From Amoebophrya sp. A120 (lineage: Eukaryota > Sar > Dinophyceae > Syndiniales > Amoebophryaceae): a stretch of DNA of 64,000 nt. A program made the translations under genes and the position numbers. The DNA lies in NCBI GenBank assembly GCA_905178155.1, contig CAJINV010000003.1, positions 5,919,985-5,983,984 on the forward strand, in the 5' to 3' direction. Each line of letters begins with the position of its first letter. The first letter of the stretch is position 1. Below are positions 1-10,057 of this stretch, piece by piece. Below the pieces are notes generated by a model. That model was not told where the DNA came from, made no database searches, and worked only from the letters and a program-made list of their open reading frames with translations.

Positions 1-149
1 GTTGTTTTTGGAAAGACGGGCTTCGATTGTCGTAAAAGTGGTTGCGAACAGCATGGAAAATGTGGTAAAAAGAGTAAGAAAACATTCGATCTCAAAATTT
101 AGCTTTACATCTAGAGAAATCTATAGCGTTGGTTGAATCTATAGCGTTT
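1..149. other. Left flank of the LINE insertion
   Basis: No gene is visible. The motif AATCTATAGCGTT occurs twice, at about 118 and at 136, in an 18-bp near-tandem arrangement. The second copy (136-149) is the left target-site duplication of the LINE that follows. Joining this flank to the right flank after 10057 rebuilds two tandem copies of about 18 bp, so the pre-insertion site can be reconstructed. Confidence 0.75.
136..149. repeat. Left target-site duplication of the LINE
   Basis: AATCTATAGCGTTT, identical to 10044-10057 on the other side of the LINE. Confidence 0.9.
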
Positions 150-595
150 TTATTAAACACGGTTGAAACAATTGCACCGTGCCCACGGCGTGTGGGAGTC
201 CTCGTTTGGACCTTTTTCTGAGAGAACTGAGAGCCGGGAATTTTTTGAAACTCCATCACAAAGCATGATGGTTGTCCAACTCCGCGTTCTCTCTTGGTCG
301 TCTCCGTGTTGAAGTCCCTTCGGCACCAGTTTATTGCTGTCATCGGGTTTGCAGCTTCCACCCGAACCCGCTTCACCCACTGGCTTTGGACAGCTTCCGA
401 GTGCAGCCATCTTCTTGGGATCCAGCCAGCAGCGCGACAAAAGGAAACAACCAGTGACCCAGAGCAGGCCGACATAGTCTGGGTAACCACAAGAAGGAAG
501 CCCGGGGTCTGTTACTGGTGATTTTGCTTTTTGCAGTTGTCGCGAGCGATCTGCTGCGTGGGAGGGTCGCCAGTTCTGGAAAGTGATACGACGGT

Positions 596-1290
596 GACAC
601 GACCACCGTGCCACCGGAGGATAACTCGCTGCTCTAGCCCTCCGGCCGGGCCCTGGAAGTAGAGACTACCTGCTGCTGCCGACGAACGGCGTTTGCCGTC
701 CCCCCCACTGGCCGGAAGACGCTAAAAGACAATAAGGATCCGGCGTCCCGCGTAGCAAGTGAACCGATCCCGACCGTCATAGTCCAGGGGTCCCCGACAA
801 AGGCTCCTGGGGTCGGGATTCGGCGATTTAAGACTACGCAAGCCCGGTCCTTGTTCGTCTCCAGCCAGGAGCGGACAGTGGAATTATCCTCTTACAAAGA
901 GGATTTTTACTAGCCCGGAACCGCGTGCCGTCGTGTCTGAAGACGAACAACCGTCCCGGAGGAGCGGAATCTGTGCAGGGCCAGCTCGTAGCTTAACCCT
1001 CTAGATCCTGCAGTACTATCGTGCTGAACTGCCGGGCACCTGCGTCGCCACCGTGCCCCACATTTCCACCGGAGGCCCAAACCGGTGGCGAAGACGACAC
1101 TTACCGTTCCCTCCGCTGTCCAGAAGACAATAAAATACAGCAACAGTTCCGAGGAAGGAGCAGCAGCGAAACGAAGAGGCGTGACCACCCGACGCACATC
1201 CACCCTTGCCGTCCTCCTGCCATAGCTGGTCGTCATAGTCCGTGCGGCCCCGACAAGGACGCTCGGGATCAGCGGGCTGGAGTACGCGCT
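596..1290 (+). repeat. Diverged direct repeat in the LINE 5' leader
   Basis: Two stretches offset by about 455 bp share an ordered set of short motifs. CACCGTGCC is followed by a CCACCGGAGG block, then AAGACAATAA. Next come CGTCATAGTCC (776 and 1231) and CCCCGACAA about 16 bp further on. This looks like an old duplication within the leader, similar to repeated promoter units in other LINEs. No function is shown. Confidence 0.45.
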
Positions 1291-1363
1291 ACTGTCTTGA
1301 AGATCGAGGTGGTGAGCCGTAGTCGTGTGTGTTCACACTTTCTAGTCTCGTGCAGAACCCCCA

Positions 1364-1457
1364 AACAAAAAGATCCCAAAAAAGTAAAAGACGGCATCAG
1401 GGACAGTATACAGCTAGCCGCAAAAACAAAAGACCTCAAAAAAGTAAAAGAGTGGCA
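1364..1457 (+). repeat. 60-bp direct repeat before the LINE's first ORF
   Basis: CAAAAAAGTAAAAG occurs at about 1377 and 1437, exactly 60 bp apart, with similar A-rich flanks. It lies in the leader just upstream of the ATG at 1542. Confidence 0.7.
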
Positions 1458-1541
1458 AGAGGCAACACAGAAATAGCCACCGGGGGTTCTGCTTTTCTCC
1501 GTTTTTCCTTTGCCAATATTGTCGCTGCGTCTCGCGATGAT

Positions 1542-2234
1542 ATGCTGCGCCGCCGGAGCCCGACAGCGATAGAGGAGCTCCTGCGGACAGGTGTGATCAC
1601 AGAACGCGAGGCGAAGGAATACCGCGAGAACACGGAGGAAACGAAGCAGCACCTAACCAGCCTGCACCACCTCCCGCTCCTCATCCCCTTCACAAGCAAC
1701 TATACCGCGTTGATAAAGGTTGAACGCGACCACGACAACCTAGCGCAGGAAACAGAGGAGAGACGCGGGTGGCTCCGGTCCAAGGAGACATCACAGCAGC
1801 ACTTCGCAGCGTCCCGAGGGGATTTCGCGCTCTTTGTCTACGAGTACTGCCCCTGCAACCTCATCGTGGAACTGACGAGGAACAGAGCGCCCGCTCAGGC
1901 CCTTGCCACGACAGAGTCACTACCGCTGTCAGTGCGCGACCTCTTGTGCTCCACCCAGCACGACAGTAGCGCGTTTCTGCAGGTTGAGCGGGTTGCCTAC
2001 GGCCAGTACAGCCTGGGCATCGTATACGACCCTTTCGGCGGCGACCCGGGCATTACGCTGCTCATCGAAAGGATCGAGGAGAAGGTCGCTCGGGACCTCG
2101 CTGAGTGGACACGAGCGGCGGAGGACCACAACGCGACGCTACTTCAGGAGCTCCACGCCTTGCGAAGGCTGAAGAGGGTGGGGGACACCGGGGGGACGCC
2201 GGACGTCGGGACTCCTGCAGGGGACGGCGAGTAA
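1542..2234 (+). CDS. LINE upstream ORF (possible ORF1), unknown function
   Basis: Starting at the first in-frame ATG (1542), this frame encodes about 230 residues and ends in TGGG-rich codons before TAA; the open frame extends upstream to about 1329 without an ATG. The protein is charged and probably helical, with a hydrophobic stretch near its middle (FALFVYEYCPCNLIVEL). I recognise no RRM, CCHC or esterase motif typical of other LINE ORF1 proteins. It is in a different frame from the long polyprotein (2518 onward) and shares its high GC codon use, so it is most likely the first protein of the element and not a host gene. Confidence 0.6.
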   Translation: MLRRRSPTAIEELLRTGVITEREAKEYRENTEETKQHLTSLHHLPLLIPFTSNYTALIKVERDHDNLAQETEERRGWLRSKETSQQHFAASRGDFALFVYEYCPCNLIVELTRNRAPAQALATTESLPLSVRDLLCSTQHDSSAFLQVERVAYGQYSLGIVYDPFGGDPGITLLIERIEEKVARDLAEWTRAAEDHNATLLQELHALRRLKRVGDTGGTPDVGTPAGDGE

Positions 2235-2517
2235 AGTAGAGCTGTCGCGCACCCCGCAGAGCCGTTTCGCCCCGCCGCGAATTTAGTGTCCCAATCCCGC
2301 CGGGCTAAAACTGCGCTTTCGGAGAAACGGGGACCCGAGATTCCCAGAAACCGCGGCTACAGCTCGGCGGGTTAAGGACTTCTTTTCTCCAAAATCCAAA
2401 CAACGACGTGAATCGCTACTCGGAAGCGGCGACTTTTCCTCCTTAGAGTAGTGCAGCGCAGAGGTCCGCCAGAATCAACCGGAACCTGCTGTGAACAAGC
2501 GGCTGCAGAAACGCGGC

Positions 2518-5500
2518 ATGTTCGGCACGGGAGGCAATCCGGAAGGCCAGTTCCGGTACCAGCAGTGGCCAACAGGCCCACAACAGCGGACCAACAACGT
2601 CGTGCAGCAAAACCCCCCGCAGCAAGGATGGGCGCAGCAAAATACACTACAGCAAACAAACCATGTGCAGCCACAGAGCGTCCAACCTCCCGCGCCAAAC
2701 TATGGGGGGCCGGCTTTGGGGCAGGGAGCCACTCCTCTTCCGACAGTAAACGACTACCTCGTATTACACTCGATGCAGGGAGCCGCAGGTGGAGGGCCGA
2801 CAGGATACCAGACCGCATTCCCAGTCGGGCAGCAGGGCGGCCTCCCGCGATCGGGTGATAGTCTCGGGGCACAGTCAGGCAACTTCTCCGCGCCTGCGTT
2901 TGGCAGTGCCTTCAACCGGCAGCAAGGTGGCGGTGCACATACGATGCTGCCGCCGGCACAGCCGGCGCCAACGCAGCAGACGTCTTTTAGTTTCCAAGAC
3001 GTGCAGAGACTACTCGCAGCACAACAGCAACAGCTGCAGCTCCAGCCGGCCGGAGCACAGACCGGGCAAGCGGTGACGCCGGCCACACAGGGTGTGAACC
3101 CAGCGGGAGATGCGACAGGACTCCTGGGGGCCATGACGCAGCACCACCAAGACGTGCGGCATCTGCTGGGGCAGCTGCAAGGGCGAGAGATCGCCGTTCC
3201 ACTGATAACGAGGAACGCTCTTACCGGAGAGCAGACCGGCTCGGAGCAGCTCGTAGCTTTGTCAGAGGAGATGCGGGAGGTCCGCAAGGTACTGGAGTCC
3301 ATGGCGCACAGCCAAAACGCGGCGGCCCACCAGCAACCCCCGAAGCCCGTCACGGAGGCAGAAGCCAGTGGTAGTACTGGTAAACAACAGCAGCAACTGC
3401 TGCAGCAACTGCAGCAGCAACTGCAAATGCAACAGCAACAGCAACTGCAGCAGCAACAGCAAACGCACCAGCAGCAGCAAACGCACCAGCAACAGCAACT
3501 GCAGCAGCAACAGCAGACGCACCAGCAGCAGCAAACGCACCAGCAACAGCAACTGCAGCAGCAACAGCAGCAGCCTCATCACCAACACTCCGACCAGATT
3601 ATCAGCACCCCGACAGCAACACCACCAACCCAAAGCACCTACAACGCGATCCCGCCGGGCGGTGGCATTGTCATCCCGCAAAGACCCCTCCCTGTTGGCG
3701 CCCCGGCAGAAGCGGCCCTGCCCAGGACAGGCGAGGTACGGGCGGGCACACAGCAGTCGCGAGCGACAGAACGCGGAGCTCGCGAGGAGGCCGCCTACAC
3801 ACGACCGGGGGCGCAAGGACCTGCGCCAAACGCCGGCGGCACCGGTACGATAGGGGTACATCAGCAGGGTGCGTGCTACCCCCACCAGGAAATGGACCTC
3901 GTGACGGTCCTGACCCTCATCCTGGAAGAGCAGTTCCGCCGGGTCTTCCGGGCCCTACAGAGCCACGGCCTGCTGGCGCTTGTCGTTGTCGCCGTCGGAA
4001 TAGCGGTGCAAATAAACTCGCACTACATGGCCAACCCGGGAGCTTCGATGATGATTGGGGGACACGCGGGGGCGGAGCTGGAGGAAGAGACGGTCGTCTC
4101 GGGCCAGATCCCGGGGCACCTTTACCTCGACCGGGAGGGAGAATACGGAAGCCCAGCGCTGCGCCGGGTCTTCCCGGACCTAAGAACGGGACCGGAGCCC
4201 AGTGCTGCTGCTTTCCACCATGGGCGGTGGCACCCAGACCCGTCGGTGCTGTCGCCGCTAGGCGCCGTCGCGATAGTAGTGTGCACGGGCACGGCGCTGG
4301 GGGTGGTATACGTCGTCGCAGACGCATGCCGGCGCGCCTGCTCGAACAGAACGCCGCCTCCAGGATGGGGCGCCGATGTAGCAGCGACTCCGATCCAACA
4401 CGCGTGTCCCCAGGCCCACGCAAATACCCCCGCCTCACACCAAGAATTGGTGACGCAGCGCGACCTGCTTCCTGGACACAGCAGCCGACAAGTAGGGGGC
4501 GCAATAACACAAATCCAGCAGGCCCCCCCTGCCCTTCCTGCACATGATGAAACAGCAGCGGCGAATCATCAGGATGGCAACACAGCAGCGGCGAGGGAGC
4601 CTGCTCTCCCGCGGGTCCGGCAGGAGCAGGAGGTCCAGCCAGAACAGACTCCTCCTGGCCTGGGGCGTGCTGCCGGGACGCAGGCCGCAAGCGGACCTGC
4701 GCAGGGGGAAGCCCTGCAACACATCTCCAACTCCGGAACAAGAGCAATGCTTGCAGCGGCGCACCCGACAGCAGAGCAACAGAGGCTCCTACGGCAGCCG
4801 CCCGGGCTGGAAGGCAGCGACGCCAGTGGCGTTGCAGCCCCTGTACTACAAGCGGATCAACTAAATCGCGTGCAAGGGGGTGGGAGTAGTAGCAGTAACA
4901 CAGGGCGCGCCAGTGTTGGCCTTGACGGGGACGAAGACCCGGAAGAAGCTGCGCGTGCGGTCGAAGGCGTTGTGTCGGTCCAGGACCTCCCACACTACCA
5001 GAACACCGAGTTCTGCGTTGTAGTCGGCCTGGGGGACACGCTAAAACAAGCAGCAGCAACACGGCGCTACTACTGCTCGCACTGCACGTACAGCCGCGGG
5101 TACGCGGGTAGGGTCCAGGGCTTCAGCGAGCACATCGCAAAGGCGCACAAGAAGTGCACCACCTTCCTCTTACCCGAGTGTAGCCGGGGGAAGGAGGTCA
5201 AGTACTACACCCGCCACGTGGTCGGGCCGGCCAAGGGCGCAGCGAAAAGCGAGGAAGAGCAGTACGGTGTCAAGCACCCAGTCGTGCAAGGGGCTGTGCG
5301 GGTCGCGCAGTGGAACTGCCAGTCGCTCAACCAAAGCGACGAAGCGGCGGCTTCTGTTAAGGGGGCGGCGCTGCGCCAGCTGCTTGAGGAGCACGAGGTG
5401 GACTTGTGCCACCTCCAGGAAACCTGGCGCGGTGAAGAGTTCCTCCGCGAGTTTCTCCAGCGCCACGTCCCGGGCTGGGAGGTGCTTGAAGTCTGTGAGT

Positions 5501-6192
5501 CCGAAGGCAGCGGGGGAGGGGCTGCCAGCATCGTACGAGAGGGGCGAGTAGGTGTCGTGAAGTCAGACCCGGACTTCCGCATTGTCGCGGAGGGCGGGAA
5601 GAACGTTGCCTCCACCTGCGCCACCCTGTTCAACCTCGACACGGGCAAGGAGTGGGGCGTAAGCGCGAACGTCTACACTCCTCCGGGAATCCCCGCCCTA
5701 CCGGCAATCAACATGCCGCCGGGGAAGGAGATTGCAATTTCCTGGGACGCGAACCACACACAGGAGCCGCGGGCGACCCAGGTGAAGACCTGGGCAACTG
5801 CGCAGGCGCTGGAGTTCTACACCACCCCGCTGCCGACCCGGCCTGCGTCGAAGACCTCGCCGGACGTAGTGTTGCTGACCGGAGGACTACTCGCCCGGGC
5901 TGCCGAACTACAGCCGCAGGGGCCAGCAGTGTGCCTCGTCGGCGGCGACCATGCGGCCCTGGTCTTCGACTTGGTGGAGCCACGTGCCGATCAGCGTCCG
6001 GGGAAGCAGAACTTCACCGCCAGCAACACAGCAAAAGACGACGCCGGGGGAGGAGGGGCGGGACGAGGCCGCGCTACTGGCTCGGGGCAGAAGGCTGACC
6101 AAGGCCTCCGGGGCACACAGGACGCCGGTTCCGAAACACAGGGAGCAGGAGGAGGGGGTGGGAAAGTAAATCTCACCGGGAGGCTAAAGTAG
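2518..6192 (+). CDS. LINE polyprotein part 1: Q-rich region, zinc finger, AP endonuclease
   Basis: The frame opens after TAG at 2449; the first ATG is 2518. The N-terminal 300 codons are Q/P/G-rich. A CAG/CAA-rich tract at about 3385-3590 encodes repeated QQQTHQQQ units. Two hydrophobic segments follow (codons around 3955-4010 and 4250-4315), each long enough to span a membrane, which is unusual for a LINE. A C2HC finger (CSHC ... H ... HKKC) lies near 5070-5160. The AP endonuclease domain runs from about 5290 to 5990: WNCQS, LQETWR with the catalytic Glu, WDANH, and GGDHAALVFD near the end. The frame stops at TAG 6190-6192, but the same frame stays open for another 1,142 codons, so the RT domain may be reached by read-through or the stop may be a recent mutation. 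Confidence 0.9.
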   Translation: MFGTGGNPEGQFRYQQWPTGPQQRTNNVVQQNPPQQGWAQQNTLQQTNHVQPQSVQPPAPNYGGPALGQGATPLPTVNDYLVLHSMQGAAGGGPTGYQTAFPVGQQGGLPRSGDSLGAQSGNFSAPAFGSAFNRQQGGGAHTMLPPAQPAPTQQTSFSFQDVQRLLAAQQQQLQLQPAGAQTGQAVTPATQGVNPAGDATGLLGAMTQHHQDVRHLLGQLQGREIAVPLITRNALTGEQTGSEQLVALSEEMREVRKVLESMAHSQNAAAHQQPPKPVTEAEASGSTGKQQQQLLQQLQQQLQMQQQQQLQQQQQTHQQQQTHQQQQLQQQQQTHQQQQTHQQQQLQQQQQQPHHQHSDQIISTPTATPPTQSTYNAIPPGGGIVIPQRPLPVGAPAEAALPRTGEVRAGTQQSRATERGAREEAAYTRPGAQGPAPNAGGTGTIGVHQQGACYPHQEMDLVTVLTLILEEQFRRVFRALQSHGLLALVVVAVGIAVQINSHYMANPGASMMIGGHAGAELEEETVVSGQIPGHLYLDREGEYGSPALRRVFPDLRTGPEPSAAAFHHGRWHPDPSVLSPLGAVAIVVCTGTALGVVYVVADACRRACSNRTPPPGWGADVAATPIQHACPQAHANTPASHQELVTQRDLLPGHSSRQVGGAITQIQQAPPALPAHDETAAANHQDGNTAAAREPALPRVRQEQEVQPEQTPPGLGRAAGTQAASGPAQGEALQHISNSGTRAMLAAAHPTAEQQRLLRQPPGLEGSDASGVAAPVLQADQLNRVQGGGSSSSNTGRASVGLDGDEDPEEAARAVEGVVSVQDLPHYQNTEFCVVVGLGDTLKQAAATRRYYCSHCTYSRGYAGRVQGFSEHIAKAHKKCTTFLLPECSRGKEVKYYTRHVVGPAKGAAKSEEEQYGVKHPVVQGAVRVAQWNCQSLNQSDEAAASVKGAALRQLLEEHEVDLCHLQETWRGEEFLREFLQRHVPGWEVLEVCESEGSGGGAASIVREGRVGVVKSDPDFRIVAEGGKNVASTCATLFNLDTGKEWGVSANVYTPPGIPALPAINMPPGKEIAISWDANHTQEPRATQVKTWATAQALEFYTTPLPTRPASKTSPDVVLLTGGLLARAAELQPQGPAVCLVGGDHAALVFDLVEPRADQRPGKQNFTASNTAKDDAGGGGAGRGRATGSGQKADQGLRGTQDAGSETQGAGGGGGKVNLTGRLK

Positions 6193-9100
6193 GTTCTTCG
6201 CAAGGAGAAGTTCGAGCGCCTTCGGGCCCAGCGCGCGAACAAGCACAGCGCGGACGCGCAGAGTAGCACAGGGGAGAAACGACTGCCGGTCTTGCCGGGG
6301 CTGGGTTTGCTAGTTGCCGCAGTCTCCGGGCTGGCACCGGTAGTCCCCTCATTTGGCGGCCCCACACCGGTCCCGACACCAAGCACAGAAACGCCATCTG
6401 CGCCGGCCCCCGGGGCGGTCGCGACCCTCCCGACGGACCCCACGGCAGCTCCGTGGATCCCGGACTTCTGGCAGGAACCACTCCCCACAACGACGAGGCG
6501 CACGCGACTGAACTTCAACCGGGCGGACTGGGACTTGTACCGCGCAGACATGCGCACCTTCCTCCGGGACCACCCGGCACCACTGTCGGTCGAGGCCAAG
6601 TTCGCACACATCCGCGCTGCGATACAAGCCGCCGCGCACAGGTCCATCCCACGCAGCAATGTCACGAGAAAGAGACACAGGCAGCCGCGGTGGCAAACAG
6701 GCACGGAGCTAGACCTCGCACTGAAAGAGCGGGGAGAGTGCATGAAGCGCGTGGCCTTCGCACCGCCGGCGGAGCGACTGTTCTGGCGCACCGCGTTACG
6801 GCGCGCGACGGCGCGTGTAGCAAGTGCCGAGGCCAGCAGGAGGGACGACGAGTTCGGGCAAAAGCTCGAGCAAGCGGAGCAGACAACCAGTGGGGCCTTC
6901 CGGCTTTTGCGGGAACTAGAAGGGCGGCCGCCGCCGAAACAGCAGACCACCGCGCTGCGATACGCGGGGAAGCTGGTGTTCAAAAAGCTCGCATGTGTCT
7001 TGGCGCATTTCTATGGGTCCCACCCGGTGTTGGACCCCGGGGCCGAGCGAGTGGCCTGGGACCAATACCAGCACACACTAGCGGAAGAGCTAGCGCCGAG
7101 CACAGCGCTGTGCTTGGAGCTGGACGACGTGGAGTTCGCTTTGCGGGGACAAAAGCCGGGCGGGGCTCCCGGGCCAGACAGCATCCACGGGGTGCTGCTG
7201 AAAAACCTCCCGCAACAGGGCAAGCAGCTCTTGCGCGCAACCTTCGAGCAAGGGGTCACCGAAGGCGTGACGCCGGAGGTAATGCGGCTAGAAGTCTGTG
7301 TACCAGTACCAAAGCCCGGCCGTGCCGCGGACCTTCCCAAATCCCTCCGGCCGGTGGCCTTGACGTCGTGCTTGGGGAAAGTCTGGGAACGCACAGTACT
7401 GCGGCGCCTGCGGCTAACCTTCCAGGCGGAGGGGGCCCCGTTGTACAGCAAGAACCAGTACGGGGACACACCCGCAAGAAGCGCGACGGACCACACGGCA
7501 ACGCTGGGGGCCCTGGCCTCCGACACCCTGCGCAAGAACCGCCGCAGGGCGACGTGCTTCTTGGACCTGAGCTCGGCCTTTGAGCGCGTGTGCCCGCCGC
7601 TGTTCCTCAACGGACTACTGGAGCGGCGGCACGAGTTTAAAAACCCGGCACGAAAACAGGAGTTCCTGCTGCTCACGCGGTGGATCTGCTCCTTCGTCAC
7701 CAACCGACGCCGGGTGGTGAGGTTCAACAACGAGACCTCCCAGGCCGTCCCGCTGCGCCAGGGGGTCCCGCAGGGCACGTGCCTCGGGCCGCTGGTCTGG
7801 TGCAGTTTCGCCGACGTACTGCTCCGAGAGCTGCAGAAGAAGTGCCCGAGGGTGCAAGTCCTCGCGTACGTGGACGACTTGGCGCTCACACTGGAGTACG
7901 GCCCCGGGGAAACAGGGGAAGCACAGAAACTCCTCCAGGCTGCCCTGGACGTGGTCGCCGACTTCTGCAGCCGGAGCAATATGGAGCTTTCCCCCGGGAA
8001 GTGTTCGTATATCGTCTTCCAGAACGAGTTTGCATGCGACTTGGATGAGCTCGCCCTGCACCACGACGGGGAGAGGCTCGTCTACGACCCCTACCCACGC
8101 TTTCTCGGTGTGTGGTTTGATCGCAAGTTGACATTCTGTCGGCACTTTGCAGTCATATCCGAAACCCTGACCAAGAGGATGGCGGCGGTGCGCATCCTCT
8201 CGCGTGCGTTGGGCGCCGGGTCGAAGTCCGTCCGGGCTTTTTACCAGTTATTCTGCGAAAGCGTCCTCACGTATGGGCTAACAACATACTGGAACGGGCT
8301 CGGGGCGAAGGAAGCGGCCGCCCTGAACAGTTTCCAGCTGGTGGGGGCCAAAGAAGTGCTGGGCTTTCCGAAGTTCAGACAGGTGAACCGCGCCTGCGCA
8401 CTTATGACGGCCGGCCTGTTGTCGCTCCCAGAGCTCTACCAAGTGGAAAGCACGGCGCTCACGGCCCGCGCTTTCTCACGCCCGCCCGGGGACGCGCTGC
8501 GGGAGGTCGCGAACACCTCGAGCGTAGACTGGCTAGAAACCGGCTTGCAAGTGATCGACGAATCAAACGTCGCGGCCTCGTCCGTTCTCCCCGAGATCGG
8601 CGCGAAGGCAGGGCGGGGGTGGTCCGTCCTCCACGAGGCTGAGGAGCAGGGCCGCTTCGAGGCGACGTGGAGAAACGAAGGCACGCCGGCGCTGGTAGAC
8701 ACCCTCCGGGAGTCCAGCCTGGTGCTGTATTGTGACGGGTCGGTCAAAGACTTTGCCGGGTCTTGTGGCGTCTTTCTGCATGGGTTCGGCATCCAGTGTG
8801 GGGCGGCGTGGCCCATCGGGCTCCACACGGATTCGTACGAAACCGAACGCATGGCGCTCATCGCAGCCTTCCGAGCGGTGGCACGCCACGCGCTGAAAAG
8901 CGAGCAGGTGACGATCTGCACGGACAGCCAGTCCAACGTGCGGGCGTTGCTCAGTCCGAGACTGCGGGACGACCTGGACACCGAGGTCTACACGGCAGCA
9001 GCGGACGCGCTGCAAAGCTGCGCCAAGCTGGTCGTCCGATATGTGCCAGGGCACTCCGGCATCGCGGGGAACGTGGTCGCCGACCACCTCGCGGGGTACG

Positions 9101-9618
9101 CCAACCGCAGCGACCTGCAGGAAGAGGGCGAGCCGATCACGCACAAGCAGTTCAAAACGGAGGCCCGCCGCTACGTGCGGAACGAAGCCCGCCGGAACCT
9201 GGCCGAACGGCAACGGGACGAAAAGACAAAGAGCAAAACAGCGCAAACGCTCCAGGAAACAGGGGGCTGGGGGCGTGATCTGGTGACCGACGCCGGCGGC
9301 CGCGTTGGCCAGACCATGTATTACGCCCTGCGCTTTGGGTTGTTGGCGGCGCAACCGAGTGGGGAAGACCTCGACTGTGCTCTATGTGGACAGGGGAAGG
9401 CGACGACGGCGCACTTCGTGCACGAGTGTCCGATCACGCAGCCCTTCTTCCGCTCCTGGGACCTCGGGCACATGGAAGAGTGCCGCGACAAACCGAACCA
9501 AGTCGCGAGGGCCCTGGCGGAAGCCAATGCAACCCTTGCACCACTCACCGGCCCCTTCCCAGCAATCCGGCACCAGTGGTGGTCTGACGCACGCGGCCGC
9601 AACGCGGTTGATGAGTGA
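6193..9618 (+). CDS. LINE polyprotein part 2: reverse transcriptase, RNase H, CCHC
   Basis: This is the same frame as the preceding ORF, open from the codon after TAG to TGA at 9616-9618; the first in-frame ATG is 6550. The reverse transcriptase spans about 7100-8050. It has GGAPGPDSI, a CVPVPKPG block, LDLSSAFERV, QGVPQGTCLGP and the catalytic YVDD at 7867-7878. RNase H spans about 8700-9110, with YCDGS (first Asp near 8734), ETERMA (Glu), CTDSQSN (Asp) and VADHLAG (last Asp), plus the PGHSGI loop. A C-terminal CALC-x9-H-x4-C finger lies near 9380-9440. All catalytic residues I looked for are present. If translation restarts, 6550 is the best start; otherwise it is a fusion with the endonuclease. 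Confidence 0.93.
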   Translation, partial: VLRKEKFERLRAQRANKHSADAQSSTGEKRLPVLPGLGLLVAAVSGLAPVVPSFGGPTPVPTPSTETPSAPAPGAVATLPTDPTAAPWIPDFWQEPLPTTTRRTRLNFNRADWDLYRADMRTFLRDHPAPLSVEAKFAHIRAAIQAAAHRSIPRSNVTRKRHRQPRWQTGTELDLALKERGECMKRVAFAPPAERLFWRTALRRATARVASAEASRRDDEFGQKLEQAEQTTSGAFRLLRELEGRPPPKQQTTALRYAGKLVFKKLACVLAHFYGSHPVLDPGAERVAWDQYQHTLAEELAPSTALCLELDDVEFALRGQKPGGAPGPDSIHGVLLKNLPQQGKQLLRATFEQGVTEGVTPEVMRLEVCVPVPKPGRAADLPKSLRPVALTSCLGKVWERTVLRRLRLTFQAEGAPLYSKNQYGDTPARSATDHTATLGALASDTLRKNRRRATCFLDLSSAFERVCPPLFLNGLLERRHEFKNPARKQEFLLLTRWICSFVTNRRRVVRFNNETSQAVPLRQGVPQGTCLGPLVWCSFADVLLRELQKKCPRVQVLAYVDDLALTLEYGPGETGEAQKLLQAALDVVADFCSRSNMELSPGKCSYIVFQNEFACDLDELALHHDGERLVYDPYPRFLGVWFDRKLTFCRHFAVISETLTKRMAAVRILSRALGAGSKSVRAFYQLFCESVLTYGLTTYWNGLGAKEAAALNSFQLVGAKEVLGFPKFRQVNRACALMTAGLLSLPELYQVESTALTARAFSRPPGDALREVANTSSVDWLETGLQVIDESNVAASSVLPEIGAKAGRGWSVLHEAEEQGRFEATWRNEGTPALVDTLRESSLVLYCDGSVKDFAGSCGVFLHGFGIQCGAAWPIGLHTDSYETERMALIAAFRAVARHALKSEQVTICTDSQSNVRALLSPRLRDDLDTEVYTAAADALQSCAKLVVRYVPGHSGIAGNVVADHLAGYANRSDLQEEGEPITHKQFKTEARRYVRNEARRNLAERQRDEKTKSKTAQTLQETGGWGRDLVTDAGGRVGQTMYYALRFGLLAAQPSGEDLDCALCGQGKATTAHFVHECPITQPFFRSWDLGHMEECRDKPNQVARALAEANATLAPLTGPFPAIRHQWWSDARGRNAVDE

Positions 9619-10043
9619 CGCTCTGCAAATGACTCCAGACTAGTTGTTAATTTTTTCTCTCATAAACTCCTTCTTTTTCTCAAAGTCTCTGATTTTGACT
9701 TTACACACTTAGCAGAAAGCTTCGACTTCGCATTTAAATTTTTATAGTGATCAAAAGGTTAAAAAGCGACCAAAGTGTCGCGATCTCCCTAAGCACGGCA
9801 GGACTGGTTCAGCCTGCAGTCAGCTGTGCCTTTTTTCAACGACAGATGGTTATGGGCAGCAGTATCTTTTTCCAACAGGCCGCTTTTAGTTTTAAAGCAG
9901 TTGCACACTAGCACTACCGGGAGCAGTCACTGAGTATTTTTTCAAGCTTCTCTGCGTAGAGGGATTTTTATTGAAATAGCGCTAAAGAAAAAAGGTGAGT
10001 AATCGCGTTTCCACCTTACCGCATTTCTACAAACAAACAAACA

Positions 10044-10057
10044 AATCTATAGCGTTT
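10044..10057. repeat. Right target-site duplication of the LINE
   Basis: AATCTATAGCGTTT directly after the CAAA-type tail; identical to 136-149. Confidence 0.9.

Larger units (their letters stand above)
150..10043 (+). mobile_element. Full-length APE-type non-LTR retrotransposon (LINE) with RNase H
   Basis: The element is about 9.9 kb. It is bounded by a perfect 14-bp direct repeat, AATCTATAGCGTTT, at 136-149 and 10044-10057, and ends in an ACAA/CAAA simple tail just before the right repeat. Such a tail plus a long target-site duplication is the normal product of target-primed reverse transcription. Contents in order: a GC-rich 5' leader of about 1.4 kb, a 231-codon ORF, a long frame with Q-rich region, zinc finger and AP endonuclease, an in-frame TAG, then reverse transcriptase, RNase H and a C-terminal CCHC finger, and a 3' UTR of about 0.4 kb. 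APE plus RNase H plus a C-terminal CCHC suggests the I/R1/Tad/LOA branch; the exact clade needs a tree. Intact frames and a perfect TSD suggest a recent insertion. Confidence 0.95.

Noticed and set aside
150-1541. Reading the LINE leader as a separate host gene (plus or minus frames of 100-150 codons)
   Set aside because: It lies inside the TSD-bounded element, has no splice-consistent model, and carries leader-type repeats.
3262-3885. A 207-residue Leu-rich minus-strand frame in the LINE
   Set aside because: It is the antisense of the CAG/CAA tract.
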